From Tabrizicola thermarum (GTDB lineage: Bacteria > Pseudomonadota > Alphaproteobacteria > Rhodobacterales > Rhodobacteraceae), in assembly GCF_003574395.1 (NCBI RefSeq), contig NZ_QMJY01000010.1, forward strand, positions 23,982 to 87,981: 64,000 nucleotides of DNA, in the 5' to 3' direction. The notes under the pieces are model-generated. The model searched no databases. It saw nothing but the letters and a program-made list of their open reading frames with translations, and was not told the DNA's origin. Shown here piece by piece: positions 1 to 9,497 of this stretch. A program made the position numbers and the translations under genes. The first letter of the stretch is position 1, and the number at the start of each line of letters is the position of its first letter.

Positions 1-1190
1 ACCGCTTCGGGATCGCGCGGGTGTTCTCGCTGGGGATTGTCGTCTTCGTGGCGGGGTCGCTGGCCTGTGCGGCCGCGATGACGCCGGACCAGATGATCGC
101 CGCCCGCGCCGTGAAGGGGGTGGGTGCTGCGCTGATGGTGCCGGGGTCGATGGCCATGGTCTCGCGCGCCTATCCACGCGAGGAGCGGGGCCGGGCGCTT
201 GGCCTCTGGGCGGCGGCCTCGACGCTGACGACGGCGATGGGGCCGGTGCTGGGCGGCATGTTCGTCACCTGGGGCGGCGAGATCGGCTGGCGGCTGATCT
301 TCGCGTTGAACCTGCCGCTCGGCCTTGCCGCGCTTTGGCTGGTGCAGGGCCGCACGCCGGGCGATGTCGGCAGGCCGGGGGTGCGCGTCGATCTGGTCGG
401 AGCGGGTCTGGCCACGCTCGGCCTTGGCCTGATGGCCTGGGCGCTGACCGATGCCACGGCTCCGGTCCGGGTGGCGCTGGCCTCCCTGGCCAGCCTTGCG
501 GCCTTCGTGGCCTGGGAGGCCGTATCCCCTGCCCCGATGCTGCGGCTGGGCCTGTTTCGCAACCGCACGCTTGCGGTGACGAATGTCGTGACCTTCGCGC
601 TTTATTTCGCGCTGAACGGGGTGATGTTCTACCTGCCGATGACCGCCGTTTCGGCCTGGGGCGTGACGGCGCTGGAGGTCACGGCGGCCTTTCTGCCGAT
701 CTCGGTGCTGATCGGGGTGATGTCGGCGCCTGCGGGGCGGATGGCCGACCGCTGGGGCGCGGGGCCGCTGATGGCGGCAGGGTCCGCGCTGGTAGCTCTG
801 GCCTATGCGGGGCTGTGGCACTTTGCGCCGGACGGGCAGTTCTGGGCCCATGTCGTGCCCTTCACGGCGCTGGCGGGCTTCGGTCTGGGTCTGGTCGTGG
901 CCCCCCTGACGGCGGCAGCGATGCAGGGGGCCGAGGATGGCGAACAGGGCGCGGCCTCGGGCGTGAACAACGCGGTGGCGCGGGTCGCGGGGCTGATCGC
1001 GGTGGCTCTGCTGGGCAGGATGGCGGCGGCGGCCTATGGGCCGGGTGCACCGGGGTTCGGCGTCACGGGCGACACACCCGCGCATCTGGCCGCTACCGGG
1101 GCGGCCTTCGGCACGGTTGCGCTGACGGCCAGCGGGATGGCCGCGCTGGCGTCGGCGCTGGCGCTGCTGGTCAGGCGTCCGGTCAGGTGA
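1..1190 (+). CDS. MFS transporter, DHA2-like drug efflux family (5' truncated by the window)
   Basis: The reading frame is open from base 3, so the gene begins upstream of the window; about 396 residues are visible. The visible part is almost wholly hydrophobic, with repeated membrane segments. It contains a stretch ending RALGLWAAASTL and GPVLGGMF that resembles the motif C region of proton-driven drug antiporters, and a GRMADRWG loop in the second half resembling motif A. This layout fits 14-helix DHA2 (EmrB/QacA-type) exporters of the inner membrane that extrude drugs or metabolites using the proton gradient. The substrate cannot be told from sequence. The 3' end overlaps the convergent DUF2189 gene by 8 bp. 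Family assignment is good; subfamily is inferred. Confidence 0.85.
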   Translation, partial: RFGIARVFSLGIVVFVAGSLACAAAMTPDQMIAARAVKGVGAALMVPGSMAMVSRAYPREERGRALGLWAAASTLTTAMGPVLGGMFVTWGGEIGWRLIFALNLPLGLAALWLVQGRTPGDVGRPGVRVDLVGAGLATLGLGLMAWALTDATAPVRVALASLASLAAFVAWEAVSPAPMLRLGLFRNRTLAVTNVVTFALYFALNGVMFYLPMTAVSAWGVTALEVTAAFLPISVLIGVMSAPAGRMADRWGAGPLMAAGSALVALAYAGLWHFAPDGQFWAHVVPFTALAGFGLGLVVAPLTAAAMQGAEDGEQGAASGVNNAVARVAGLIAVALLGRMAAAAYGPGAPGFGVTGDTPAHLAATGAAFGTVALTASGMAALASALALLVRRPVR

Positions 1191-1950
1191 TCGCGCGGCG
1201 GTAGAGGTGCCAGCTGGCATGCCCGAACAGGGGCAGGACCAGGAAGAGCCCGAGGAAGCCCGGAAGCATCCCCAGGAAGATGCACACCGCGATCAGCGCG
1301 CCCCAGGACAGCAGCACGCGCGGATTTTCCCGGACCAGCGCGAAACTGGTCAGCATCGCGGTGACGAAATCCACCTCGCGGTCCAAGAGCATCGGCAGGC
1401 TGACAACGGTCAGGCAGAACAGCAGCGTCGCGAAGGCCGCACCGACCAGCGTGCCGAAGGCCAGCATCATCAGCCCCGGCGGCGTCAGGAACACCGCCAG
1501 CGAGGAGGACACGTTGGTCATCGTGGCATTCCCCAGAAACAGCGCGAAGATCATGTGCGCAAGGAAGTTCCAGAACAGGAAATAGACCACGATCACCGCC
1601 GCCATGGCCGGGATCTGCCGGTCCTTCTGGCGGAAGATCACGCCGAAGATTTCGCGCGCGACCAGCGGCTCCCCTGCCTCCAGCCGGCGGGAGATTTCAT
1701 AGAACCCGCAGGCGATGAAGGGGCCGAGGATCGGGAAACCGGCGCCGGCAGGCAGCGTCCACCAGAGCTGGCCCTTGGCCGTCATCGCCCAGAGGATCAG
1801 CCAGCCGCCCAGCACATAGACCGCCGAGAAGGCAAGCCCCAGAAGCGGCGCGCGCCGGAAATCCTGCCATCCGGCCGCAAGGCTGGCCCGGAGGTCGGAG
1901 ACATCGACCTCGTTCACTTCGGGCACGGCGGGCGGAAGCGTGACGCTCAT
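1183..1950 (-). CDS. DUF2189 domain integral membrane protein
   Basis: A 255-residue inner-membrane protein of unknown function. After a polar N-terminus of about 35 residues (VDVSDLRASLAAGWQDFRRAP) there are about six hydrophobic segments. The order and the sentences WQDFRRAPLLGLAFSAVY and GPFIACGFYEISRRLE match the DUF2189 family as I know it, which is widespread in alphaproteobacteria and of normal length here. The gene stands alone: it converges on the MFS transporter on one side and is followed upstream by a 100-bp gap to prfB. No function should be assigned beyond membrane protein. Confidence 0.85.
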   Translation of the reverse strand: MSVTLPPAVPEVNEVDVSDLRASLAAGWQDFRRAPLLGLAFSAVYVLGGWLILWAMTAKGQLWWTLPAGAGFPILGPFIACGFYEISRRLEAGEPLVAREIFGVIFRQKDRQIPAMAAVIVVYFLFWNFLAHMIFALFLGNATMTNVSSSLAVFLTPPGLMMLAFGTLVGAAFATLLFCLTVVSLPMLLDREVDFVTAMLTSFALVRENPRVLLSWGALIAVCIFLGMLPGFLGLFLVLPLFGHASWHLYRRAIT

Positions 1951-2050
1951 GCCCGAAGATTAAGCGCGAGGCGAAGCGTCAGGCAAGGATTTTGCGGCAG
2001 GACAGCCGGATCAGGTCCGGGGCGGGCATTCCCTCACGACCGGGGGCCGA

Positions 2051-3178
2051 TCAGTCGACATCCTCGATGTCGCCGCGCTTCTTGCCCGAGGCCTTCAGGG
2101 CCAGCGTGGCCTGCATGAACCCGTCCAGGTCCCCGTCCAGCACGCCCTGCGTGTCGCTGGTCTCATACCCTGTGCGCAGGTCCTTCACCATCTGGTAGGG
2201 TTGCAGCACATAGGACCGGATCTGGTTGCCCCAGCCCGCGTCGCCCTTGTTCTCGTAGGCCTCGTTGATCGCGGCGTTCCGCTTGTCCAGTTCCATCTGA
2301 TACAGGCGGCTTTTCAGCGCCTTCATCGCGATGTCGCGGTTCTGGTGCTGCGACTTCAGGGACGAGGTGACGACGATCCCGGTCGGGAAGTGGGTGATCC
2401 GCACGGCAGAGTCGGTCTTGTTGACGTGCTGCCCACCCGCGCCCGAGGACCGGAAGGTGTCGATGCGGATGTCCTTGTCCAGCACCTCGATCTCGATGTT
2501 GTCGTCCACCACCGGATAGACCCAGACCGAGCAGAACGAGGTATGCCGCCGCGCCGCGCTGTCATAGGGCGAGATGCGGACCAGCCGGTGCACCCCGGCC
2601 TCGGTCTTCAGCCAGCCATAGGCGTTCTTGCCGCTGATCTTGTAGCTGGCTGACTTGATCCCCGCGCCGTCGCCCTCGCTTTCCGACTGGAGTTCGACGG
2701 TGAACCCGCGCTTTTCCGCCCAGCGGACATACATCCGCGCCAGCATCGCGGCCCAATCGCAGCTTTCGGTGCCACCCGCGCCCGCGTTGATTTCCAGGAA
2801 CGTGTCGTTGCCGTCCGCCTCGCCGTCAAGCAGCGCCTCAAGTTCCTTCGCCTCGGCGACCTTGACCAGATCGGCAAGGGCTGCCTCGGCCTCCTTGACG
2901 ATCTCGGCGTCGCCTTCGGCCTCGCCCAGTTCGATCAGCTCGACATTCTCCTTCAGCCCGCTGTCGATCAGCTTGTAGGCGTTGACCGCATCCAGCAGCG
3001 CCTGGCGGTCGCGCATCAGCTTTTGCGCCTTGGCCGGATCGTTCCAGAGGTCGGGCGATTCGATCATCGCGTCGAATTCCTCAAGCCGGTGCGGAGCGGT
3101 TTCCCAGTCCATCCGCTGGGCCAGAAGCTTCAGCGTCTTTTCGACGGCTTCGATATTGGCTTGGGTTTCGGCGCGCAT
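2051..3178 (-). CDS. prfB: Peptide chain release factor 2
   Basis: Class I release factor (375 residues) that recognises UGA and UAA and triggers peptidyl-tRNA hydrolysis on the ribosome. The universal catalytic GGQ lies in RSSGAGGQHVNKTDSAVRI. The RF2 anticodon-mimic loop reads RISPYDSAARRHTSF, so it is SPY where the textbook bacterial RF2 has SPF. The frame is continuous from ATG through the coiled N-terminal domain; there is no in-frame UGA near codon 25, so the autoregulatory +1 frameshift of many bacterial prfB genes is absent. The N-terminus starts MRAETQANIEAVEKTLKLL, typical for the family, with AAAGGTGG upstream as ribosome site. Confidence 0.97.
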   Translation of the reverse strand: MRAETQANIEAVEKTLKLLAQRMDWETAPHRLEEFDAMIESPDLWNDPAKAQKLMRDRQALLDAVNAYKLIDSGLKENVELIELGEAEGDAEIVKEAEAALADLVKVAEAKELEALLDGEADGNDTFLEINAGAGGTESCDWAAMLARMYVRWAEKRGFTVELQSESEGDGAGIKSASYKISGKNAYGWLKTEAGVHRLVRISPYDSAARRHTSFCSVWVYPVVDDNIEIEVLDKDIRIDTFRSSGAGGQHVNKTDSAVRITHFPTGIVVTSSLKSQHQNRDIAMKALKSRLYQMELDKRNAAINEAYENKGDAGWGNQIRSYVLQPYQMVKDLRTGYETSDTQGVLDGDLDGFMQATLALKASGKKRGDIEDVD

Positions 3179-3267
3179 GGGTCGGGTCCACCTTTGGTCT
3201 TGCGGAGGCGGTCATAAGGGTTTGACCGCGCCCGGGCAAGGGCGCGGGGCCGGATCGGACAATGCGG

Positions 3268-5826
3268 TCAGTAAAGCCCGCCCGAGGACACGGTGCCGAA
3301 ATCGGCCTTCTTCGGCACGACCACGGACTTGCCTTGCGAGTTGGTCACCGTCTTGCCCTGGTCGCCACCCTCATCGCCCTCGCCATAGGCGAAGAGCGGC
3401 AGGTTTTCGCCCATCGCAAAGCCGCCGTCGACGACCAAGCCCAGACCGATCAGCGCATCCTCGCCCTCGCGGAAATATTCGGACACGACATTGTCGCCGG
3501 TGGCGTCATCCGGCAGCGGCTGGCCGGTGAAGCGGTCGATCTTGCGGAAATAGCCGCCCGGCGGAACCTTGAACGCGCCGCCGCCGTATTTCCGGATCGC
3601 GTCCTCCATGAAGTCCTGGAAGACGGGGACGCAGAGCGTGCCGCCAAAGGCGCTTTCGCCCAGCGTGCGGGGCTGGTCAAAGCCCATGTAGCAGCCCGCG
3701 ACGATGTTCGAGGAATAGCCGATGAACCAGACGTCCTTGGCGTCGTTCGTCGTGCCGGTCTTGCCGGCGATCGGCACAGGCAGGTTCAGCCGGCTGGCCG
3801 AGCCGCGCTTGACCACGCCCTCCATCATGCTGGTCAGCTGATAGGCGGTGATCGCGTTCATCACGCGCTCGCGGTTGCTGTCGATGGTCACCCCCCGCCC
3901 CGGCGGCAGGGTCGGATCGGCGCAGTCTTCGCAGACGCGCTGGTCGTGGCGGTAGATCGTCTTGCCGAAGCGGTCCTGCACCCGGTCGACCAGCGTCGGT
4001 TCCACCCTTTCGCCGCCGTTGGCGAACATCGCGTAGGCCGCGACCATCTTGAACAGCGTCGTCTCCTGCGCGCCAAGGGCGTTGGCTAGATACGGGCCCA
4101 GCCGGTCATAGACCCCGAACCGCTCGGCATAGGCGGCCACGGTCTGCATCCCGATTTCCTGCGCGACGCGGATCGTCATCAGGTTACGCGACTGTTCGAT
4201 CCCGGTGCGCAGCGGCGTGGGGCCGTAGTATTTCCCCGAGGCGTTCTTGGGCGTCCAGAGGCCCTGCGGCGTGTCGATCTCGATCGGGGCGTCGACGACG
4301 ATGGTGGCGGGGGTGAAGCCGGAATCCAGCGCCGCAGCATAGACGAAGGGTTTGAAGCTGGACCCCGGCTGTCGCGTGGCCTGGGTGGTGCGGTTGAACA
4401 CCGAATCCTGGTAGGAGAACCCGCCCTGCATCGCGAGGACCCGGCCGGTGTTCACGTCCATCGCCATGAAGGCGCCCTGCACCTCTGGCACCTGGCGCAG
4501 CGACCAGCGCTTGAAGGTGCCGTCGTCGTTGGTCACCGCGCGGACCAGCACGACATCGCCGACCGAGACCAGATCGCCCGGGACCTTGGCCTTCTTCGCC
4601 AGCGTCCCGTCCGGCAGCCGCTTCCTCGCCCAGGTCACGTCCTCGGCCGGGATGAAGTGGCCGTCCCCGTCGTCCATCACGCCTTCGATGCCGATGCGGG
4701 CCGAGCTTTCGCCGACCTCGAGCACCACTGCGGGGAACCAGGCGTCGATGTCGCGCGGCACATCGACCTTCGACAGCGCCTCGCGCCAGCTTGCCTCGGA
4801 GCCCAGCACTTCGGGCGGCAGGGTCTTGCCGGTGCCGCGCCAGACGCCCTGATTGCGGTCGTAACTCTCAAGCCCCTTGCGCAGCGCCTCGGCGGCGGCC
4901 CTTTGCAGTTCGGGATCGACCGTGGCCCGGATCGTCAGGCCGCCGGTGAAGAACTCCTGCTCGCCGAAGACCCCCGACAGCTGGCGCCGGATTTCGTCGG
5001 TGAAATAGTCGCGCGGCGGCAGCGCATCGCGGAAGGCCTCGAAATCGCCGTTCTGCACGGAGCGCAGAGGCTGTTCCTTTTCCGACAGATAGGTCGCCTC
5101 GTCGATATAGCCGTTCTGCCACATCTCGCGCAGGACGTAGTTGCGCCGTTCCGTCACGCGTTCCTTGTTGGTCACCGGGTCATACTTGCCCGGCGCCTGC
5201 GGCATCGCGGCCAGCATCGCGGCCTCGTGCGGGGCGAGTTCCGACAGCGACTTGTTGAAATAGGTCTGCGCCGCCGCGGCCACCCCGTAGGAGTTCTTTC
5301 CCAGGAAGATCTCGTTCAGATAGAGTTCCAGGATCTTGTCCTTGGACAGGGTCTGCTCCAGTCGGGTGGCAAGGATGATCTCCTTGATCTTGCGTTCCAC
5401 CGACCGCGAGCCGTCCAGCAGGAAGTTCTTCGTCACCTGCTGGGTGATCGTGGAGGCCCCGCGCGCGTTCTTGCCGCGGCTTTTCACCGCCTCGATCAGC
5501 GCGGCCAGCATCCCCCGGGTGTCATACCCGTGATGCTTGTAGAAATTCTTGTCCTCGGCGCTGATGAAGGCCTGTTTCACCAGATCGGGGATATCTTCCG
5601 AGGCGACGAACAACCGCCGCTCCTGCGCGAATTCGTCGATGATCCGGCCTTCGCCCGAATAGATCCGGCTGATCGTGGCAGGGGTGTACTGCGCCAGATT
5701 CTCATGGCTCGGCAGGTCGCGGGAATACATGTAGAAGATCCCGCCCAGCGTCAGCGCGCCGAAGATCAGCCCCAGAGTGACCAGGGAAAAGAGACCGCCC
5801 AAGACATTGCCGATGAACCGAAGCAC
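3268..5826 (-). CDS. mrcA: Penicillin-binding protein 1A, bifunctional glycosyltransferase/transpeptidase
   Basis: Class A PBP of about 852 residues that polymerises lipid II and crosslinks peptidoglycan in the periplasm. Order: short cytoplasmic tail, one membrane anchor (residues 6-32), GT51 glycosyltransferase with catalytic Glu91 in SAEDKNFYKHHG, an inserted OB-like domain, then a transpeptidase with nucleophile Ser489 in the SSFK motif, SRN, and KTGTT (Lys689). I chose GTG at 5826 because GAGGGG stands five bases upstream; an in-frame start 54 bases further upstream (5880) lacks such a site and adds an arginine-rich tail. Followed upstream by amidase on the same strand, so both may be co-expressed for wall growth and splitting. 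Confidence 0.95.
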   Translation of the reverse strand: MLRFIGNVLGGLFSLVTLGLIFGALTLGGIFYMYSRDLPSHENLAQYTPATISRIYSGEGRIIDEFAQERRLFVASEDIPDLVKQAFISAEDKNFYKHHGYDTRGMLAALIEAVKSRGKNARGASTITQQVTKNFLLDGSRSVERKIKEIILATRLEQTLSKDKILELYLNEIFLGKNSYGVAAAAQTYFNKSLSELAPHEAAMLAAMPQAPGKYDPVTNKERVTERRNYVLREMWQNGYIDEATYLSEKEQPLRSVQNGDFEAFRDALPPRDYFTDEIRRQLSGVFGEQEFFTGGLTIRATVDPELQRAAAEALRKGLESYDRNQGVWRGTGKTLPPEVLGSEASWREALSKVDVPRDIDAWFPAVVLEVGESSARIGIEGVMDDGDGHFIPAEDVTWARKRLPDGTLAKKAKVPGDLVSVGDVVLVRAVTNDDGTFKRWSLRQVPEVQGAFMAMDVNTGRVLAMQGGFSYQDSVFNRTTQATRQPGSSFKPFVYAAALDSGFTPATIVVDAPIEIDTPQGLWTPKNASGKYYGPTPLRTGIEQSRNLMTIRVAQEIGMQTVAAYAERFGVYDRLGPYLANALGAQETTLFKMVAAYAMFANGGERVEPTLVDRVQDRFGKTIYRHDQRVCEDCADPTLPPGRGVTIDSNRERVMNAITAYQLTSMMEGVVKRGSASRLNLPVPIAGKTGTTNDAKDVWFIGYSSNIVAGCYMGFDQPRTLGESAFGGTLCVPVFQDFMEDAIRKYGGGAFKVPPGGYFRKIDRFTGQPLPDDATGDNVVSEYFREGEDALIGLGLVVDGGFAMGENLPLFAYGEGDEGGDQGKTVTNSQGKSVVVPKKADFGTVSSGGLY

Positions 5827-5927
5827 CCTATCCCCTCGCTGCCGTCGCACCGCAGTATAGCAGACGCGCGTCCGCGTCAAAACCTTGGCCGGTCACAAGT
5901 TTCGGCGCAGGCCGGCTTTCGCGCGAC

Positions 5928-7130
5928 CTAGGGGCCGGCCGTGGCCCGCAGCGCCGCATCCTCGACCGACCAGGCGATGATGCCCTGCACCACCGCCTCG
6001 GCCAGCCTTGCGCGCCAGGCCGGGTCGGAGAGCCGCTTGAAGTCGCGGTCCGAGGACAGGAACCCCACTTCCAGAAGCGCCGAGGGAATGTCAGGGGACT
6101 TCAGCACGGAAAATCCCCCCTGCTGCTGCGGGTGCCGGTGCATGCGCAACCCGGAGGCCCTGATCGCCGAGACAATTGCGGCGGCCAGGCGGTCGGTGCG
6201 CGGGCGGGTCCGGGTGCGTGCCATGTCCATCAGGACCTCGGCCACCACATCGTCCTGATCGGTCAGGTCCACCCCCGCCAGAAGGTCGTCGCGGTCGTGC
6301 CGTTCGGCCAGCGCCTCGGAGGCGGCGTCCGAGGCTTCGGCGGCCAGCGTGTAGATCGTGGCGCCCTGCGCGTCGCCTTCGGCCAGGGCGTCGGCATGCA
6401 GCGACAGGAACAGGTCCGCCCCCGCCTCGCGCGCGATCGAAGTGCGGGTCTCCAGCGGCACGAAGATGTCGTCGTCGCGGGTCAGCACCACCTGAAAGCG
6501 CCCATCGCGCAGCAGCGCCTCCTTCACCTCGCGCGCGAAGGTCAGCATCAACGCCGCCTCGGTCTGCCCCTCGCGTTCGGCACCGGGGTCGATGCCGCCA
6601 TGGCCCGGGTCCAGCACCACGACAATCGGGCCGCTTCCTTCGGGCACGGGGGCAACCAGCTCGGCTGCCTCGGGCAGGCCCCAGTCCGGCAGGTCGGGGC
6701 GCGCGGCCTCGGCGGCAAGGCTTGCGGCGTCGGTCGGCACCAGCACAAGGTCCAGCCGGGGGGCGGCACCGGTGGTCATCTCGGCCTTGGCCAGCCGGTG
6801 CGGCCCGTCCAGCTCCAGCACCAGCCGCGACCAGCCGGGCCGGAACGACCCCGCCCGCATGGCCACCGCCGGGCGCACCATGGCCAGCACCTCGGCCCCC
6901 GCCCAGTCCACCTCGCGCGTGTCGATCACCATGCGCGGCGGGTTGTCCAGCATCCGCACCCGCCAGGGCACCGGCTGGCTCAGGGCCAGGCGCAGCTCCA
7001 GCCCCTCGCCCGTGGCCACCAGCGCCGAGCGCATCGGATCGACCCGCGCCAGCGCCGACAGCCCCTCGGCCCGCAGCGGCAGGGCCAGAAGGATCAGAAG
7101 GACAGCACAAAGCGGGCGCAGAAGGCTCAT
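5928..7130 (-). CDS. amiC: N-acetylmuramoyl-L-alanine amidase with AMIN domain (AmiC type)
   Basis: A 400-residue secreted zinc amidase that cuts the bond between MurNAc and the stem peptide, needed for daughter-cell separation. Residues 1-21 form a Sec signal peptide (LLILLALPLRAEG). Residues about 25-130 are an AMIN domain, which targets the septum. The catalytic Amidase_3 domain starts near 168; zinc ligands are visible as His177 in DPGHGG, Glu191 in GQTEA and His in LFLSLHAD, with the catalytic Glu in SALLEVGFLS. It lies 101 bp upstream of mrcA on the same strand. Assignment to AmiC is by architecture (AMIN plus Amidase_3). Confidence 0.94.
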   Translation of the reverse strand: MSLLRPLCAVLLILLALPLRAEGLSALARVDPMRSALVATGEGLELRLALSQPVPWRVRMLDNPPRMVIDTREVDWAGAEVLAMVRPAVAMRAGSFRPGWSRLVLELDGPHRLAKAEMTTGAAPRLDLVLVPTDAASLAAEAARPDLPDWGLPEAAELVAPVPEGSGPIVVVLDPGHGGIDPGAEREGQTEAALMLTFAREVKEALLRDGRFQVVLTRDDDIFVPLETRTSIAREAGADLFLSLHADALAEGDAQGATIYTLAAEASDAASEALAERHDRDDLLAGVDLTDQDDVVAEVLMDMARTRTRPRTDRLAAAIVSAIRASGLRMHRHPQQQGGFSVLKSPDIPSALLEVGFLSSDRDFKRLSDPAWRARLAEAVVQGIIAWSVEDAALRATAGP

Positions 7131-7286
7131 CGCCGCCTTATCCCCGGTTGCCGCGCCGATGTAAATTCCGCCGCGCAGCCGCGCGCTGCCGTCGTGGCCG
7201 CCGGATCACAAAGCGGCGAGCGGCTTGTCACGCCCCGCCCCCGCCCCTATCCTGCGCCCCGCCAGATCCGGCCCGCAGGAGACCCC

Positions 7287-8036
7287 ATGAACCGCCTTGC
7301 CCTTGGCCTGATGATCGGCCTTGCCAGCCTTCCCGCCCGTGCCGAAGACCAGCCGTCCGCACCCGGGATGACAGAGGCCGAACGGGCGGCCTTCCGCGAC
7401 GAAGTGCGGGCCTATCTGCTGGAAAACCCCGAGGTCCTGATCGAGGCGATGGACGTTCTTCAGGCCCGCGAGGAAAAGGCGGCGACCCTGCGCGACGTGC
7501 AGCTGGTCTCGACGTTCAACGACGTGATCTTCAACAATCCCAACGACTGGGTCGGCGGCAATCCGGACGGCGACCTGACCCTGGTCGAGTTCATGGACTA
7601 CCGCTGCGGCTATTGCCGCAAGGCCTATGCCGATGTGGCGGAACTGGTGAAGTCGGACGGCAATATCCGCTTTGTCGTCAAGGAGTTCCCGATCCTGGGC
7701 GAGGCGTCGCTGCTTTCCTCGCAATTCGCGATCGCGGTCCTGCAACTGCATGGCCCCGAGGCCTATGACAAGGTGCATGACGCGCTGATGACCCTGCGGG
7801 GCGAGCCTACGGCCGAAACGCTTGGGCGGCTGGCCAGCGATCTGGGGCTGGAGCCGAAGCCGATCCTCGACCGAATGACCTCGGACGAGGTGATGCAGGT
7901 CATCAAGGACAACCATGACCTGGCAACGAAGATGGAGATCACCGGGACCCCGGCCTTCGTCCTGAAGGACATGGTGATGCGCGGCTATGCGCCGCTGGAC
8001 GTGATGCGCGACTTCGTCTCGGACGCGCGCAGCTGA
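7287..8036 (+). CDS. DsbA/Com1-family periplasmic thiol-disulfide oxidoreductase
   Basis: A 249-residue secreted thioredoxin-fold protein. Residues 1-19 are a signal peptide ending PARAE. A helical N-terminal extension (DEVRAYLLENPEVLIEAMDV) is typical of the ScsC/Com1-like DsbA group, where it can mediate oligomerisation. The active site is CGYC (107-110) and the cis-proline loop reads TGTPAF. It likely oxidises or isomerises disulfides in exported proteins. ATG at 7287 is preceded by GCAGGAG; the frame is open further upstream but only through divergent amiC and the intergenic space. A perfect hairpin follows the stop codon, suggesting a monocistronic unit. Confidence 0.93.
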   Translation: MNRLALGLMIGLASLPARAEDQPSAPGMTEAERAAFRDEVRAYLLENPEVLIEAMDVLQAREEKAATLRDVQLVSTFNDVIFNNPNDWVGGNPDGDLTLVEFMDYRCGYCRKAYADVAELVKSDGNIRFVVKEFPILGEASLLSSQFAIAVLQLHGPEAYDKVHDALMTLRGEPTAETLGRLASDLGLEPKPILDRMTSDEVMQVIKDNHDLATKMEITGTPAFVLKDMVMRGYAPLDVMRDFVSDARS

Positions 8037-8060
8037 CGCCGACTGGCGCCGGATGACAGC

Positions 8061-8084
8061 GGGCGGCCCTGCGCAGGGCCGCCC
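8061..8084 (+). terminator. GC-rich hairpin after the DsbA-family gene
   Basis: GGGCGGCCCTGC is followed immediately by its exact reverse complement, 25 bases after the stop codon. There is no run of T after the stem, so it could be a transcription terminator of weak type, a 3' mRNA-protecting structure, or both. Confidence 0.55.
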
Positions 8085-8097
8085 GTCTGCGTCAGGC

Positions 8098-8250
8098 CTA
8101 CTGCGCGGTCGGCTCGGGGCGCAGCGTATTCGCCACCCACAGCCCGGCCCCCAGCGTGACCAGCGCCAGCCCCACGGCGGCAAAGGTCCCGGCCAGCCCG
8201 GACCAGGCCGCCAGCGGCGCCGAGACGAGGGGCGAGGCGATGGGCGAAGA
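8098..8250 (-). pseudogene. Possible small membrane ORF or gene remnant without a normal start
   Basis: On the minus strand, downstream of ispG, an open frame ends at 8098 and encodes a convincing membrane helix (FAAVGLALVTLGAGLWVANT) followed by a short polar tail LRPEPTAQ. Within the frame upstream of the helix I find no ATG, GTG or TTG before the preceding sequence ceases to look coding; the nearest internal GTGs fall inside the helix. It could be the C-terminal remnant of a decayed gene, a gene using a rare start, or chance. I do not recognise it. Confidence 0.25.
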
Positions 8251-8303
8251 CTGACCGCACGCCCTTGGGGCCCTCGCGCCAGGACGGCGAAGCCGCAGCT
8301 CGG

Positions 8304-9428
8304 CTATTCCGCCGCGAGCTTCTCTGCCGCCTCGATCTCGGCGGCCTTCTTTTCCACCAGTTCCACGATGTGGTCGATCATCCGGTCGTTCGACAGCGTG
8401 TGGTCCTGCTTGCCGGCCAGATAGACCATGCCCTTGCCCGCGCCCCCTCCGGTGAATCCGATGTCGGTCATCAGCGCCTCGCCCGGGCCGTTCACCACGC
8501 AACCTATGATCGACAGGCTCATCGAGGTGGTGATATGCGCCAGCCGTTCCTCCAGCGCCGAGACGGTCCTGATGACATCGAACCCCTGCCGCGCGCAGGA
8601 CGGGCACGAGATGATCGTCACCCCCCGGTGCCGCAGACCCAGGGATTTCAGGATCTCGAAGCCGACCTTCACCTCTTCCACCGGGTCCGCCGACAGGCTG
8701 ACGCGGATCGTGTCGCCGATCCCCATCCACAACAGGTTGCCCAGCCCGATGGCCGATTTCACCGTGCCGGACACCAGCCCCCCGGCCTCGGTGATCCCCA
8801 GATGGATCGGGGCATCGGTGGCATCGGCCAGCTGCTGATAGGCCGCTGCGGCAAGGAAGACGTCGGAGGCCTTCACGCTGATCTTGAACTCGTGAAAGTC
8901 GTTGTCCTGCAACAGGCGGATATGGTCGAGACCGCTTTCCACCATCGCCTCGGGACAGGGCTCGCCGTATTTCTCCAGAAGATGCTTTTCCAGGCTCCCC
9001 GCGTTCACGCCGATGCGGATGCTGCACCCGTGATCCTTGGCCGCCCGCACCACCTCGGCCACGCGCGACGCGTCGCCGATGTTGCCGGGGTTGATGCGCA
9101 GACAGGCAGCCCCCGCTTCGGCCGCCTCGATCGCGCGCTTGTAATGGAAATGGATGTCCGCGACGATCGGCACCGGGCTTTCGGCCACGATCTCCTTCAG
9201 CGCGCGGGTGCTGGCCTCGTCCGGTGTCGAGACCCGCACGATATCCGCCCCGGCCACGGCGCAGCGCTGGATCTGCTCGATGGTCGCGGCGACATCCGTG
9301 GTCAGCGTGTTGGTCATCGTCTGGACCGAGATCGGCGCATCGCCCCCGACGAGAACCTTGCCCACGCGGATCTGCCGCGACGCCCGTCGCGCGATGTTGC
9401 GCCAGGGGCGAACGGGATTGTGAGTCAT
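8304..9428 (-). CDS. ispG: 4-hydroxy-3-methylbut-2-en-1-yl diphosphate synthase (flavodoxin)
   Basis: IspG/GcpE (374 residues) reductively opens methylerythritol cyclodiphosphate to HMBPP in the MEP isoprenoid pathway, in the cytoplasm. The N-terminal TIM-barrel part is recognisable from [13 protein letters not shown] and [15 protein letters not shown]. The C-terminal part carries the three [4Fe-4S] cysteines, two in SCPSCARQG and one in [12 protein letters not shown]. Length is normal. It is transcribed in the same direction as the upstream RodZ-like gene with a 69-bp gap, the usual rodZ-ispG neighbourhood in proteobacteria. Confidence 0.97.
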   Translation of the reverse strand: MTHNPVRPWRNIARRASRQIRVGKVLVGGDAPISVQTMTNTLTTDVAATIEQIQRCAVAGADIVRVSTPDEASTRALKEIVAESPVPIVADIHFHYKRAIEAAEAGAACLRINPGNIGDASRVAEVVRAAKDHGCSIRIGVNAGSLEKHLLEKYGEPCPEAMVESGLDHIRLLQDNDFHEFKISVKASDVFLAAAAYQQLADATDAPIHLGITEAGGLVSGTVKSAIGLGNLLWMGIGDTIRVSLSADPVEEVKVGFEILKSLGLRHRGVTIISCPSCARQGFDVIRTVSALEERLAHITTSMSLSIIGCVVNGPGEALMTDIGFTGGGAGKGMVYLAGKQDHTLSNDRMIDHIVELVEKKAAEIEAAEKLAAE

Positions 9429-9497
9429 CGGTCAGGCTCCGGTTTCGTGCCATCGCAGCATAGGCCGCGCAGCAGGCTCGGGCAATGGGCGGGACGC

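Noticed and set aside
5827..5880. Longer N-terminus for PBP1A
   Set aside because: Adds a basic tail without ribosome site, while GTG at 5826 has GAGGGG at proper distance.
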